From the NCBI GenBank assembly GCA_903893855.1, contig CAITNV010000014.1, positions 1-44,700 on the forward strand: a stretch of DNA of 44,700 nt. Direction: 5' to 3'. Source of the stretch: Candidatus Tayloriibacteriota bacterium. GTDB lineage: Bacteria > Patescibacteriota > Minisyncoccia > Phycocordibacterales > PALSA-1337. The translations under genes were made by a program, and so were the position numbers. The first letter of the stretch is position 1. Every line of letters begins with the position of its first letter. Positions 26,097 through 34,900 of this stretch are shown here, piece by piece. The notes under the pieces were generated by a model. It was not told the DNA's origin, did no database searches, and saw nothing but the letters and a program-made list of their open reading frames with translations.

Positions 26097-27602
26097 ATGA
26101 CACCCCTTTTCCTCCACAATACACTTACCGGTAAAAAAGAGAAATTTAACCCAGCAAAAAAGGCCCGAATCGTCAAGACTACGGTTGGTGGAATGCCTAC
26201 TGTTACTATGTATAGTTGCGGGCCAACCGTATATGACACTGCGCATATTGGTAATTTTCGCACGTTTGTTATGAGCGATACTGTTCGCCGAACCCTTCAA
26301 TATAAAGGCTACCGTGTTAAGCATGCAATGAATATTACGGATGTTGATGATAAGACTATTCGTCGAAGTGCGGCGGATCATATTACGCTTGAAGAGTTAA
26401 CGACTAAATATGAGGCGCTATTTTGGAAAGATATGGAATCGCTTAACATCCTCCGCCCTCAGCAAGTCATGAGCGCTCGTGGACATATAAGCCACATGAT
26501 TGATATGGTCTCAAAGCTTATCAAAAAAGGTGTAGCGTATGTCGCCGAAGATGGAGTCTATATCAATGTGATGAAGGTGAAGAATTATGGCGAGCTTGCG
26601 CATATTAAGCGTTCTGATCTTAAAGAGGCTGCTTTGGCACAATCGCGTATAGCGAATGATGAATATGATAAAAAGAATCCGCGGGATTTCGCTGTCTGGA
26701 AATTTACTTCAAAAGAAAATGAAGCTGTAGATACTGCTGTTCATGCAATATGGGATGCGCCTTTTGGTCGTGGACGGCCGGGTTGGCATATAGAATGTTC
26801 TGCAATGTCGATTGATGCTCTTGGAGAGACTATCGATATTCATACAGGTGGAACAGACCTCATTTTCCCTCATCATACCAATGAGATTGCTCAATCAGAG
26901 TCAGTTACTGGCGAAACTTTCGTGCATTATTGGATTCATGGAGCATTTACCAATGTGAACGATGAAAAAATGGCAAAATCGAAAGGTAATTTTGTTAAAA
27001 TCGCAGACCTTATCGAAGCAAAGATTTCTCCACTTTCATATCGATATCTTTTATTGACATCACATTATCGAACGCAGATTAATTTTAGCCTTGAAGCGGT
27101 ATCGGCTGCGCAGACGGCTTTTATTAACCTCTGCAAGCATTTAATCACTTGGCATGAAGCTGAACTCGCTTATATAGCGCTGAATCCTAACGTAGCGACC
27201 AAAAAACTCACTCCTGAGGTAAAAAAATACCTCGAACTTTTCGATGGTTTTATTAGTGATGACTTTAATATGCCGAAAGCAATAGCTCTTCTCTGGAAAA
27301 TTGTGAAGGACACCAAGCTTGAGCCGTATCAGAAGCGTTTTCTTGCACTTGAATTTGATAAAGTGTTTGGTTTGCGACTTGATACTATTACTTTCACTCC
27401 TTCTGACGTTTCGAAAGCTGAAAATGGAGTCGGCAATACAACAAATGATGTGCCACCAGAGATAACTGCGCTCGCTGAAGCACGTTTGGCTGCTCGTGAA
27501 GCGAAGGATTTCCTTCAAGCTGATGCGCTTCGCCAAGAAATCGAGTCTCGAGGGTACCATGTGACCGATACTGAAGGTGGTTTCGACCTTACTGAGCTAT
27601 AA
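26097..27602 (+). CDS. cysS: Cysteine--tRNA ligase
   Basis: Class Ia synthetase charging tRNA-Cys, 501 residues. MYSCGPTVYDTAHIGNFRTFV contains the zinc-ligand Cys and the HIGH-type HIGN. RPGWHIECSAMS supplies more zinc ligands, together with HTGGTDLIFPHHTNEIAQSE. The KMSKS-type motif reads KMAKSKGNF. The C-terminal helical and anticodon regions are present, ending GGFDLTEL. ATG 26097 is chosen because the upstream in-frame ATG at 26073 overlaps the transporter gene. Probably co-transcribed with that gene. Confidence 0.96.
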   Translation: MTPLFLHNTLTGKKEKFNPAKKARIVKTTVGGMPTVTMYSCGPTVYDTAHIGNFRTFVMSDTVRRTLQYKGYRVKHAMNITDVDDKTIRRSAADHITLEELTTKYEALFWKDMESLNILRPQQVMSARGHISHMIDMVSKLIKKGVAYVAEDGVYINVMKVKNYGELAHIKRSDLKEAALAQSRIANDEYDKKNPRDFAVWKFTSKENEAVDTAVHAIWDAPFGRGRPGWHIECSAMSIDALGETIDIHTGGTDLIFPHHTNEIAQSESVTGETFVHYWIHGAFTNVNDEKMAKSKGNFVKIADLIEAKISPLSYRYLLLTSHYRTQINFSLEAVSAAQTAFINLCKHLITWHEAELAYIALNPNVATKKLTPEVKKYLELFDGFISDDFNMPKAIALLWKIVKDTKLEPYQKRFLALEFDKVFGLRLDTITFTPSDVSKAENGVGNTTNDVPPEITALAEARLAAREAKDFLQADALRQEIESRGYHVTDTEGGFDLTEL

Positions 27603-27719
27603 AATCTCAATAAAATCTTAATAAAAAGAAAATAAAGTTTTTACCGAATTTTTATTACTTGTTCACAGCTTATAAACATTTCATACAAATTTGATATGTT
27701 TTTTATTTGGACTTTATCA

Positions 27720-27728
27720 TGCTAAAAT
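27720..27728 (+). promoter_or_regulatory. Extended -10 promoter of dnaB
   Basis: TGC-TAAAAT (hexamer 27723-27728), six bases, then the ATG. The gap 27603-27719 is AT-rich and I saw no other feature in it. Confidence 0.6.
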
Positions 27729-27734
27729 ATTTGC

Positions 27735-29105
27735 ATGAGTCCAACCTCACCTTATTTTAAAACTAAAGACTTACGAATTCCTCCGCAGAGTCTTGAGGCT
27801 GAGAAGGCACTTCTCGGTTCTATTATGATGCGCCCTGAAGTGATGTACGATATCACTGACATTGTTAATGAACAGGCATTCTATGCTGACCGACACCGCG
27901 TAATCTGGATTACGATGATGGACCTTCACAAAAAGGCCAATCCAATCGACCTTCTTTCTTTGTCTTCACGATTGCGAGAGATGGAAACCCTCGAACAGGT
28001 GGGCGGCATGAGCTATTTAACTGAGCTTGTTCACGGCGTGCCTTCATCGAGCAATGCCAAATACTATGCGGAGATCGTCCAAAAGAAGCATATAATGCGC
28101 GATCTTATCAATGCTTCGGAATTTATCGGAGAATTGGGCTTTAATGAAGCTGGAGAACTCGAGGAAATGCTCGATCAAGCCGAAAAGCGCATTTTCGAAG
28201 TGACGAACTTCTCTGGAACTCATAAATTCGTCGAGCTCAAAGACACCCTCATGGAAGCATGGGAGCGCCTTGATAGACTCCATAAAACCAGTGGCGAACT
28301 CCGCGGTGTACCAACGGGTTTCAAAGATCTCGATAGTAAACTAGCTGGTTTCCAAAAGTCCGACCTCATCATTCTCGCAGCCCGACCTTCTATGGGTAAG
28401 ACTGCTTTCGCTCTCGATGTGGCTCGTAAGGCTGCGACACAACACAATATCCCTATTGGAATATTCTCTCTTGAAATGAGCTCACAACAGCTTGTCGACC
28501 GTATGCTCTCTGCAGAATCGCAAGTGGATTCATGGAAATTACGAACCGGTAAAGATCTTTCGATTGAAAACGACTTTACTGCGCTTAAGACCGCTATGGA
28601 TACTCTTTCTCGAGCGCCGATTTTCATCGATGATCAAGCGGCGAACAATATTCTCAAAATGCGCGCTGTTGCTCGACGCCTCAAGAGCGAAAAAGGCCTT
28701 GGTATGATCATCGTCGATTACCTCCAACTCATGGTACCTACACAGACTCGCAATAGTGACAATGTGGTACAGCAGGTCACTGAAATCTCTCGCTCGCTCA
28801 AGCATCTTGCCCGTGAACTTGAAGTACCGGTTATTGCTCTCTCACAGCTTAACCGTGCAGTGGAAAGTCGTGGAGGAAAGCCTCGTCTGTCTGACCTTCG
28901 AGACTCAGGATCTATTGAGCAGGATGCTGACGTGGTAATGTTCATTCATCGTGAAGCCAATGACGAGGGTGGCGGTCGTAAGCAAGAGGCAGAAATTCTC
29001 ATCGAAAAGCACCGTAACGGACCGACAGGTAGTGTTAAGCTATTCTTCGATACACAAAAGACCACATTTATGAGTATTGAGAAGAGTGATTTCGGAGAAT
29101 TCTAG
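27735..29105 (+). CDS. dnaB: Replicative DNA helicase DnaB
   Basis: Hexameric 5'-3' helicase of the replication fork, 456 residues. The N-terminal helical domain (about 10-115) begins PPQSLEAEKALLGSIMM. The RecA-like ATPase domain has LAARPSMGKTAFAL (Walker A), IIVDYLQLM (Walker B) and the SQLNRAVESR and RDSGSIEQDADVVMFIHR motifs. No intein or insertion is present. recR lies 14 bases downstream with its own -10, so replication and repair genes are neighbours. Confidence 0.97.
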   Translation: MSPTSPYFKTKDLRIPPQSLEAEKALLGSIMMRPEVMYDITDIVNEQAFYADRHRVIWITMMDLHKKANPIDLLSLSSRLREMETLEQVGGMSYLTELVHGVPSSSNAKYYAEIVQKKHIMRDLINASEFIGELGFNEAGELEEMLDQAEKRIFEVTNFSGTHKFVELKDTLMEAWERLDRLHKTSGELRGVPTGFKDLDSKLAGFQKSDLIILAARPSMGKTAFALDVARKAATQHNIPIGIFSLEMSSQQLVDRMLSAESQVDSWKLRTGKDLSIENDFTALKTAMDTLSRAPIFIDDQAANNILKMRAVARRLKSEKGLGMIIVDYLQLMVPTQTRNSDNVVQQVTEISRSLKHLARELEVPVIALSQLNRAVESRGGKPRLSDLRDSGSIEQDADVVMFIHREANDEGGGRKQEAEILIEKHRNGPTGSVKLFFDTQKTTFMSIEKSDFGEF

Positions 29106-29111
29106 TATACT
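29106..29111 (+). promoter_or_regulatory. -10 box of recR
   Basis: TATACT directly after the dnaB stop; the recR ATG follows 8 bases later. No good -35 at normal spacing. Confidence 0.45.
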
Positions 29112-29119
29112 ATTTGAGT

Positions 29120-29770
29120 ATGGATTCGCTTAATAAACTTATCGAACATTTTCGGGAATTCCCCGGTATTGGTCCGCGCCAAGCACGGCGTTTTGCGTAT
29201 TTTCTTTTAAATAAAAATCCGGCATACCTCGAAGAACTCTCACGACTTGTAACTGATATACAGAAGACCATTCGAATCTGCTCTTCGTGTTATCGCTTTT
29301 ATTCTGTTCGCTCGGGAGTGCATGAAGTCCGATTTGCGGCGACCGCCGGCACGGGTGCGAACACAAACCTTTGTCCAATTTGCCTTGATCCTAGTCGCGA
29401 GCGCAATCTTCTTATGATCGTTGCACACGATGTGGACTTCGAAGCTATAGAGAAAAGCGGTTCATATCGTGGGCTTTACTTTATCCTCGGTGGAACAGTG
29501 CCTTTCCTTGAGAAGAATCCTGAGACCCGCATCAGACTCCGCGAACTCGGAATGTTGTTACAAGGTCGTTCAGTATCTGAAGTGATTCTATCCCTCAACG
29601 CCAATCCTGAAGGTGAACACACTGCACGCATTGTAAAGGCTTTTGTTACTGAACTTCCACTTAAGGAACCGGTCAGGACGACCATCCTTGGCCGTGGCCT
29701 CTCAACTGGAAGTGAACTCGAATACTCAGACGCTGACACCATAATGTACGCTCTCAAAAACCGCAGCTAA
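29120..29770 (+). CDS. recR: Recombination protein RecR
   Basis: Subunit of the RecFOR mediator that helps RecA load at gaps, 216 residues. The helix-hairpin-helix is FREFPGIGPRQARRFAYFLL (about 12-31). A zinc finger has CSSCY and CPICLDPSRE, with a spacer longer than in typical RecR. The Toprim domain (LMIVAHDVDFEAIEKSGSYRG) and C-terminal ILGRGLSTGSELEYSDADTI complete the protein. I prefer ATG 29120 to the in-frame TTG at 29114, since it fits the 8-base distance from the -10. Confidence 0.95.
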   Translation: MDSLNKLIEHFREFPGIGPRQARRFAYFLLNKNPAYLEELSRLVTDIQKTIRICSSCYRFYSVRSGVHEVRFAATAGTGANTNLCPICLDPSRERNLLMIVAHDVDFEAIEKSGSYRGLYFILGGTVPFLEKNPETRIRLRELGMLLQGRSVSEVILSLNANPEGEHTARIVKAFVTELPLKEPVRTTILGRGLSTGSELEYSDADTIMYALKNRS

Positions 29771-29820
29771 ACGAATATAAATACCATACATAATATATTT
29801 TGTGCGAATTTATTGCACAA

Positions 29821-29850
29821 ACAAAAAGAGCCTGAGGCTCCTTTTTGTTT
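29821..29850. terminator. Terminator between recR and rplU
   Basis: GAGCC-TGA-GGCTC stem extended by five A-T pairs past one bulged base, with T-runs on both strands. A second small stem (TGTGC/GCACA) lies just before it. Confidence 0.75.
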
Positions 29851-29872
29851 TATTTAAATTTTATCTACGCTA

Positions 29873-30220
29873 CTATTTTAGAGACTCAATCTTAATCTGA
29901 AAATAAGGCTGTCGATGGCCGTTCTTCTTGAAATATCGGCTCTTTTGCTTGTACTTAATAACAATAACCTTAGCTGCTCGGCTGATCTTAGTGATCGTGC
30001 CCTTAACTGAAGCACCAGCAATAACTGGTGTACCAATAGTAGTGTCAGATCCATTATCGACAAGAAGAACCTTGTCGAAAACGACTTTATCGCCTTCTTT
30101 GTATTCCCCAGTAAGCTTCTCAATCTTTACCTCATCTCCTACAGAGACTTGGTATTGCTTGCCGCCTGTCTGAATAATAGCGAATTCTTTAACTGGTGTT
30201 GTTGCTGGGCTGGTTTCCAT
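29873..30220 (-). CDS. rplU: 50S ribosomal protein L21
   Basis: Large-subunit protein bL21, 115 residues with a short N-terminal extension of about 10. FAIIQTGGKQYQVSVGDEVKIEKL, VLLVDNGSDTTIGTPVIAGASV and KYKQKSRYFKKNGHRQPYFQIKIESL are family-typical. It is separated from rpmA, which usually follows it directly in bacteria. rmuC lies 39 bases upstream on the same strand. Confidence 0.96.
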   Translation of the reverse strand: METSPATTPVKEFAIIQTGGKQYQVSVGDEVKIEKLTGEYKEGDKVVFDKVLLVDNGSDTTIGTPVIAGASVKGTITKISRAAKVIVIKYKQKSRYFKKNGHRQPYFQIKIESLK

Positions 30221-30259
30221 AATGAAAGTATTTTACACGAAGCGCTATAAAATGCAAGT

Positions 30260-31384
30260 CTAATCGTCAATTTCGGGCTTTTCGAGCAAAATTGAGTCCA
30301 CTTCAATCGCCATTCCATCCTCCAAACCGGCAATTCTCGTAACATCTTTATCAATCTTACGAAACTCTTTATTCGAGCTATTAAAATGCGAAACGACCGT
30401 TCCAAGGCTCGTGCCAAGCTTTTTATGATACTCCTCAAAGCTCTTTAAATGCTTACTGAGCTCTTCAACGCGCTTAATGACGTCTTTATGTGTCTCTTCA
30501 ATCTGCAAGGCTTTAAGGCCCTGTAAAACAGTCTGAAGGAAAGCGAGGAAAGATGTTGGGGATACGATGAGCACGCGCTTTTTGAAAGCATAATCGATTA
30601 GATCATGCGTATTTATCTTCATTCCGCCAACTTCTGCGACAAGCAAATCATAGTAAATAGCCTCATGCGGAATAAACATAAAAGCGAAATCCATAGTCCC
30701 TCGCGATGGTTGGACGTATTTTGACGTCTCATCAATGCGGTTCTTAAGATCACCTTTGAAAGCCTTTTCGAGACGTTCACGCTCAAGTGGATCCTTCTCA
30801 GCCACAAGACGGTTGTAATTCTCAAGAGAAAACTTAGAATCGATAGGGATGATTTTATCTTTAACATGAACGACAGCATCGACAATGACCGTACTTCCCT
30901 CGCCTGCTTTATCATGCATTGAGTATTGCATTTCATAGCTTCCTGGGGGCATAACGTTCTTCAAAAGCGTCTCGAGATAATATTCGCCGAGTATGCCGCG
31001 CTGTTTTGGATTCTTCAGAATATCCTGCAAATCCTTCAATTGTGTCGTAAAGCCAACGACTTCGCGATTCGTCTCGTCGAGTTTAGTAAGCTTCTCCGTA
31101 ACCTCACTCACGATCTTACGAGATTCGCTAAACTGGCGGTGCATATTCTCACTCATTGACTGACCGAGGTTGGACATTTTCTGATCCACAGAGACATTAA
31201 TATTATTAAGCTGATTGTTAAGCTGGCTATTCATCTGCTCGAGGATGAGCTTCAGACCCTCGGCATCGAGCGTCGGTACTTTAACCTCTTCGGGCGCTTT
31301 GCGACCATTACGAATAAAAGCAACAATTTGCAAAATAATCACCACGAGCACAATACAAATAAGTATGATCAATAAAAGGGTCAT
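30260..31384 (-). CDS. rmuC: RmuC family protein
   Basis: 374 residues. An N-terminal membrane helix (about 2-24) is followed by a coiled-coil region (about 40-120, with repeated Gln, Asn and Glu). The nuclease-like RmuC domain comes next (about 130-340), with NPKQRGILGEYYLETLLKNVMPPGSYEMQYS, VHVKDKIIPIDSKFSLENYNRL and FMFIPHEAIYY. In Escherichia coli the family limits inversion-type recombination; the exact reaction is not established. Divergent from yqeY, sharing a compact promoter region. Confidence 0.92.
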   Translation of the reverse strand: MTLLLIILICIVLVVIILQIVAFIRNGRKAPEEVKVPTLDAEGLKLILEQMNSQLNNQLNNINVSVDQKMSNLGQSMSENMHRQFSESRKIVSEVTEKLTKLDETNREVVGFTTQLKDLQDILKNPKQRGILGEYYLETLLKNVMPPGSYEMQYSMHDKAGEGSTVIVDAVVHVKDKIIPIDSKFSLENYNRLVAEKDPLERERLEKAFKGDLKNRIDETSKYVQPSRGTMDFAFMFIPHEAIYYDLLVAEVGGMKINTHDLIDYAFKKRVLIVSPTSFLAFLQTVLQGLKALQIEETHKDVIKRVEELSKHLKSFEEYHKKLGTSLGTVVSHFNSSNKEFRKIDKDVTRIAGLEDGMAIEVDSILLEKPEIDD

Positions 31385-31425
31385 ATAAATATCGTTTAAA
31401 TAAAATTCAAATAATCGTTAATTTA

Positions 31426-31437
31426 TGCTAGTATAAC
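31426..31437. promoter_or_regulatory. Bidirectional -10 region between rmuC and yqeY
   Basis: On the plus strand TGC-TAGTAT (hexamer 31429-31434) ends 7 bases before the yqeY ATG. On the minus strand the same bases read TATACT for rmuC. The segment is nearly palindromic, so the two promoters overlap. Confidence 0.5.
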
Positions 31438-31441
31438 ATAC

Positions 31442-31906
31442 ATGTTATACGACCAAATAAAAAATCAGATTAAAGACGCTATGCGCGCGAAGGATGCCAT
31501 TCGCCTCGAAGTTCTTCGTGGTTTATCAGCTATTTTTACTAATGAAATTATCAAGAAGAGCGCGGCGGGTCTCGCTGGATCAGACACACTTACTGACGAT
31601 GAGGTAATTGTCATCATTCGTCGTTGTGTGAAGCAACGCAAGGACTCAATTGAGCAGTTCGAAAAAGGTGGCCGTAAAGATCTCGCAGACAAGGAACAAG
31701 CTGAGCTCGCTATTCTTCAAGCTTTCCTTCCATCGATGATGAGTCAAGAAGAGATTGCGAAGTTCGTAACTGCAAAGCTCGCAGAGACTAACACCGTAGT
31801 CGACAAAGCTAAAATCGGCCAACTCATCGGTCAATTTATGAAGGACCTCAAAGGTAAAGCCGACGGAGCAGATGTGAAAGCGGTGGTTGAGAAAATGGTT
31901 GGCTAA
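31442..31906 (+). CDS. yqeY: GatB/YqeY domain protein
   Basis: 154 residues, the free-standing form of the helical domain found at the end of the amidotransferase subunit GatB. MLYDQIKNQIKDAMRAKDAIRLEVLRGLSAIFTNEII, VIIRRCVKQRKDSIEQFEKGGRKDLADKEQAELAIL and FLPSMMSQEEI are typical. The GatB relation suggests a link to tRNA-dependent amidation, but the stand-alone protein's role is not settled. Its start fits the leaderless pattern. Confidence 0.93.
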   Translation: MLYDQIKNQIKDAMRAKDAIRLEVLRGLSAIFTNEIIKKSAAGLAGSDTLTDDEVIVIIRRCVKQRKDSIEQFEKGGRKDLADKEQAELAILQAFLPSMMSQEEIAKFVTAKLAETNTVVDKAKIGQLIGQFMKDLKGKADGADVKAVVEKMVG

Positions 31907-31954
31907 TTCGATTTTTCAATCTATTTTCAAAAAGATATCCACAAAATTCCCTAT

Positions 31955-31983
31955 TTGACATTAGGGGTAGTTTGGTGTATGTT
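31955..31983 (+). promoter_or_regulatory. Strong promoter flanked by an inverted repeat
   Basis: Consensus TTGACA (31955-31960), a 17-base spacer and TATGTT (31978-31983). TCCACAA (31938-31944) and TTGTGGA (31982-31988) form an inverted repeat that brackets the promoter and overlaps the -10, as an operator might. The first copy reads ATATCCACA, one base from a DnaA box. The start should be near 31990. Confidence 0.6.
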
Positions 31984-32019
31984 GTGGACAGTCTTAACCT
32001 CAGTCCTTTAACTTAAACC

Positions 32020-32241
32020 ATGAAAATGAATACAAGTTCGGGATGTTTGACGACTGTGCCGCCTCCGATTCAGCTGGAGTTCGGTGCACTCTTCAGACAG
32101 GCTGGTCAGTCAGTTGCCCACATGCAGGCCCCGGTTTCAGTACACGAAGCGAGTACCCCACTGCCTGGCAGACGCGCTCGTGCCAACGAACGCGGAAATA
32201 ATGCAGCAGGTATGCCGAATGGTGATCTTCGCTACGATTAA
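32020..32241 (+). CDS. Small hypothetical protein, 73 residues
   Basis: No family recognised. It is soluble, with no membrane helix, Pro/Ala/Gly-rich, with a basic stretch LPGRRARANERGNN (about 49-62). Its composition and higher GC differ from its neighbours. The promoter upstream is among the strongest in the window, so the transcript is probably abundant. It ends 15 bases before the convergent valS stop with no clear terminator between. It might be a small regulatory or nucleic-acid-binding protein; that is only a guess. Confidence 0.5.
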   Translation: MKMNTSSGCLTTVPPPIQLEFGALFRQAGQSVAHMQAPVSVHEASTPLPGRRARANERGNNAAGMPNGDLRYD

Positions 32242-32256
32242 TAGCACTGTTTCAGT

Positions 32257-34455
32257 TTAAGCGACCCAAGACTCAGCAATGAGTCTTATTTTTTTCTCCA
32301 TAGGCAATGCAGACCAAATCTCTTCGGTCACGAATGGCATAAATGGATGCAAAGATTTTAATATTGTAATGAGCGCGAGCAATAAGAACTGTCTTCGTGA
32401 TAGACGTGCAACATCATCAGAGCCAGAAAGGATAGCTTTACTCTCTTCGATTATCTTGTCTGCAAGCTCGTGCCAAGCATAGTGATACATCTTCTCGGCG
32501 ACGATGTAGAATTTAAATTCATCCATTTCCTTGGTGATCTCCTTCGCGAGAGCGTGTAGTTCCTTCACTCGTAGAGCATCCTGCTCTGTCCATGCTTTAA
32601 AATGTGGATCAAAACTAATAGGCTCAAGCTTAACATCGCCCGCAGGTCCTGCTGTATCAGCGAGGATAAAGCGTGAAATATTCCAAAGCTTATTCGCGAA
32701 GTTTTTATATGCAGAAATCTTATTCTCAGAGAGAGCGAGCGAAGTTCCGGGAGTATTTCCGACAATAAGACCAATACGGAAAGCATCTGTACCGTATTTC
32801 TCTGTAAGGTCAAGTGGATTGATCACATTTCCCTTACTTTTACTCATCTTCTGGCCCTTAGCATCGAGGACGAGACCGTGGAGATAGACCGTAGAGAACG
32901 GCAACTTCCCTGTCATATAGAGGCCAAGCATAAGCATACGTGTCACCCAGAAGAAGATGATCTCGCCGGCTGTTTCCATCACATCAGTTGGATAATAATT
33001 CTTAAAATCCTCTGAATTAGGGAAACCAAGCGCAGCAAAAGGCCACTGGCTCGAAGAGAACCATGTATCAAATGTGTCATTATCCTTCACGAGTGTTGCA
33101 CCGCAGACCCCGTCAGCATCCTTATGCGGACATGTTGTCATTTTATTTTCGAGATCGACGAAACCACTGCCACAATTAGTACAAATCTTTGCAGGAATAG
33201 GAATTCCCCACACAATCTGCCTTGAGATATTCCAATCCATGATATTTTCGAGCCAATGGATGGTGATTTTCTCATAGTGCTCTGGAATATAATTGATGCC
33301 GTCTTTTGCCTTAATCTTTTCGAGCACATTATCAGCGAGAGGCTTCATCTTTACGAACCACTGACTGCGAATCTGAGGCTCGATAACGGTACCGCACTTG
33401 TAACACGTGCGAACTACGTGCTTGTAAGCTTCGTCAACTTTGTCGACAAGACCTTTAGACTGGAGCTTTTCGATGATGAGTGGTCGAGCTTTCTTAATAT
33501 GAATTCCTGCGAATTCCCCAGCAATAGGAAGAAGCTTGCCGTGATCATCAATAACCTGTTCTTTATCGAGGCCGTGCCTCTCAGCAATAGCAAAGTCCAC
33601 TGGATCATGCCAAGGTGTAATAGTCATGACACCGGTACCGAAAGCCATATCAATAGCTTCATCTTTAATAATGGTTGCAGTGATTGGACCGTTAATCCAC
33701 TCAAGCTCGATCTTTTGCCCATGCTTGTATGCCGAATAACGAGTATCGTCAGGATGCATTACCACGTATTTATCACCGAACTTCGTCTCAGGACGAGATG
33801 TACCAATAACGAAAGGGCCGTATTTAAGAAAGTAAAAAGGCTCAACACGCTCTTCGTCTTTGATCTCGAGGTCAGAGAAAGCGGTCTGATGCTTCGAACA
33901 CCATGATACGATGCGCTTACCACGATAGAGCAAGCCGTCATCTGACAATTTTTTAAAAGTTCCATACACCACCTTCACAACATCTTCGTCAAGAGTAAAT
34001 TTCTCCCGTGACCAATCACAAGAAGCACCCATCTTCTTAATCTGAGACTTAATGTTTGAAGAATTGGTCAAGGTAAAATCGAGAATCTCTTCATAGAGCT
34101 TTTTTGGCTCAATATCAAAGCGTGTACGGCCTTCTTTCTCGAGCTTCTTTTCATACACGACCTGTGTCTCAAAACCAGCATGATCAAGCCCTGGGAGCCA
34201 GAGTGTTCGATATCCTCGCATTCTCTTATACCGAACCATAATGTCCTCGATAGTCATAACAAGCCCGTGCCCAGCATGAAGCGAACCATTAGCATTGGTT
34301 GGCGGCATAATAATAGTAAAAGGCTTGGCATCGGGCTTGGTATAGCCCTCTTTTATTGAAGTATCAGGGTTAAAATAGCCACCGTCTTGCCACATTTGGT
34401 AAATACGTTCCTCGGTCTCTTTTGGATTGTAGGGTTTATTAAATTTCTCTTTCAT
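32257..34455 (-). CDS. valS: Valine--tRNA ligase
   Basis: Class Ia synthetase charging tRNA-Val, 732 residues. The HIGH-type motif is in PTNANGSLHAGHGLVMT and the KMSKS motif in KGQKMSKSKGNVINPLDLTEKYGTDAFR. The editing domain is present (GTSRPETKFGDKYVVMHPDD), and a zinc-finger-like CTNCGSG with TTCPHKDADG suggests an insertion. The protein ends right after the anticodon-binding region (LHPFMPFVTEEIWSALPM). It therefore lacks the C-terminal coiled-coil arm of the longer bacterial enzymes (about 880-950 residues). Confidence 0.96.
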   Translation of the reverse strand: MKEKFNKPYNPKETEERIYQMWQDGGYFNPDTSIKEGYTKPDAKPFTIIMPPTNANGSLHAGHGLVMTIEDIMVRYKRMRGYRTLWLPGLDHAGFETQVVYEKKLEKEGRTRFDIEPKKLYEEILDFTLTNSSNIKSQIKKMGASCDWSREKFTLDEDVVKVVYGTFKKLSDDGLLYRGKRIVSWCSKHQTAFSDLEIKDEERVEPFYFLKYGPFVIGTSRPETKFGDKYVVMHPDDTRYSAYKHGQKIELEWINGPITATIIKDEAIDMAFGTGVMTITPWHDPVDFAIAERHGLDKEQVIDDHGKLLPIAGEFAGIHIKKARPLIIEKLQSKGLVDKVDEAYKHVVRTCYKCGTVIEPQIRSQWFVKMKPLADNVLEKIKAKDGINYIPEHYEKITIHWLENIMDWNISRQIVWGIPIPAKICTNCGSGFVDLENKMTTCPHKDADGVCGATLVKDNDTFDTWFSSSQWPFAALGFPNSEDFKNYYPTDVMETAGEIIFFWVTRMLMLGLYMTGKLPFSTVYLHGLVLDAKGQKMSKSKGNVINPLDLTEKYGTDAFRIGLIVGNTPGTSLALSENKISAYKNFANKLWNISRFILADTAGPAGDVKLEPISFDPHFKAWTEQDALRVKELHALAKEITKEMDEFKFYIVAEKMYHYAWHELADKIIEESKAILSGSDDVARLSRRQFLLLALITILKSLHPFMPFVTEEIWSALPMEKKIRLIAESWVA

Positions 34456-34478
34456 ATGTTTTGTGCCTCGCGCACATA

Positions 34479-34895
34479 TTAATCACACTTATTCTTACCA
34501 TTTTTTGACATTTTAGCATAGAGTTCCTTTGACTCTCGGGTAATTGCGAGAATTCCGACCACCACAATGTATGAAGCGGTAACTTCTGGCGGAACATGGT
34601 ATGGAATATGGTCGAAGAACGAGAGAGCAATTAGGCCGAAGACCAAAACCGTCCAAATAATGACAAACAATTCCCCAGGGTGAATAGTGTCGTGGCAATC
34701 ATGCCAACGCTTGAACTCCTTCTCTGCACTATAGACTGCCAAGACGGCATCATAGACCACTGCAATCGGCAAGAGTATTTCTGATATTTCGAGAGAATTT
34801 GCAGTGAAAAAATCATAGACAATTGCAGCGAAAAAGACCACCGTCCAGACTGTTGTTAAATGTCTCCAGAATGAAGTAGTATTGAGGGTCTTCAT
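34479..34895 (-). CDS. Hypothetical membrane protein with four helices
   Basis: 138 residues. Hydrophobic helices lie at about 11-30, 38-55, 75-95 and 103-120. Helix 2 is followed by the cytosolic-looking loop YSAEKEFKRWHDCHDTIHPGE, and the C-terminus is basic. No family recognised by eye. It is 5 bases downstream of the VOC gene and 23 bases ahead of valS on the same strand, so the three may be one transcript. Confidence 0.65.
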   Translation of the reverse strand: MKTLNTTSFWRHLTTVWTVVFFAAIVYDFFTANSLEISEILLPIAVVYDAVLAVYSAEKEFKRWHDCHDTIHPGELFVIIWTVLVFGLIALSFFDHIPYHVPPEVTASYIVVVGILAITRESKELYAKMSKNGKNKCD

Positions 34896-34900
34896 TATAA

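Noticed and set aside
27603-27734. AT-rich gap before dnaB as a possible replication origin
   Set aside because: No cluster of DnaA boxes; one loose match (TTGTTCACA) is not enough, and dnaA/dnaN are not nearby.
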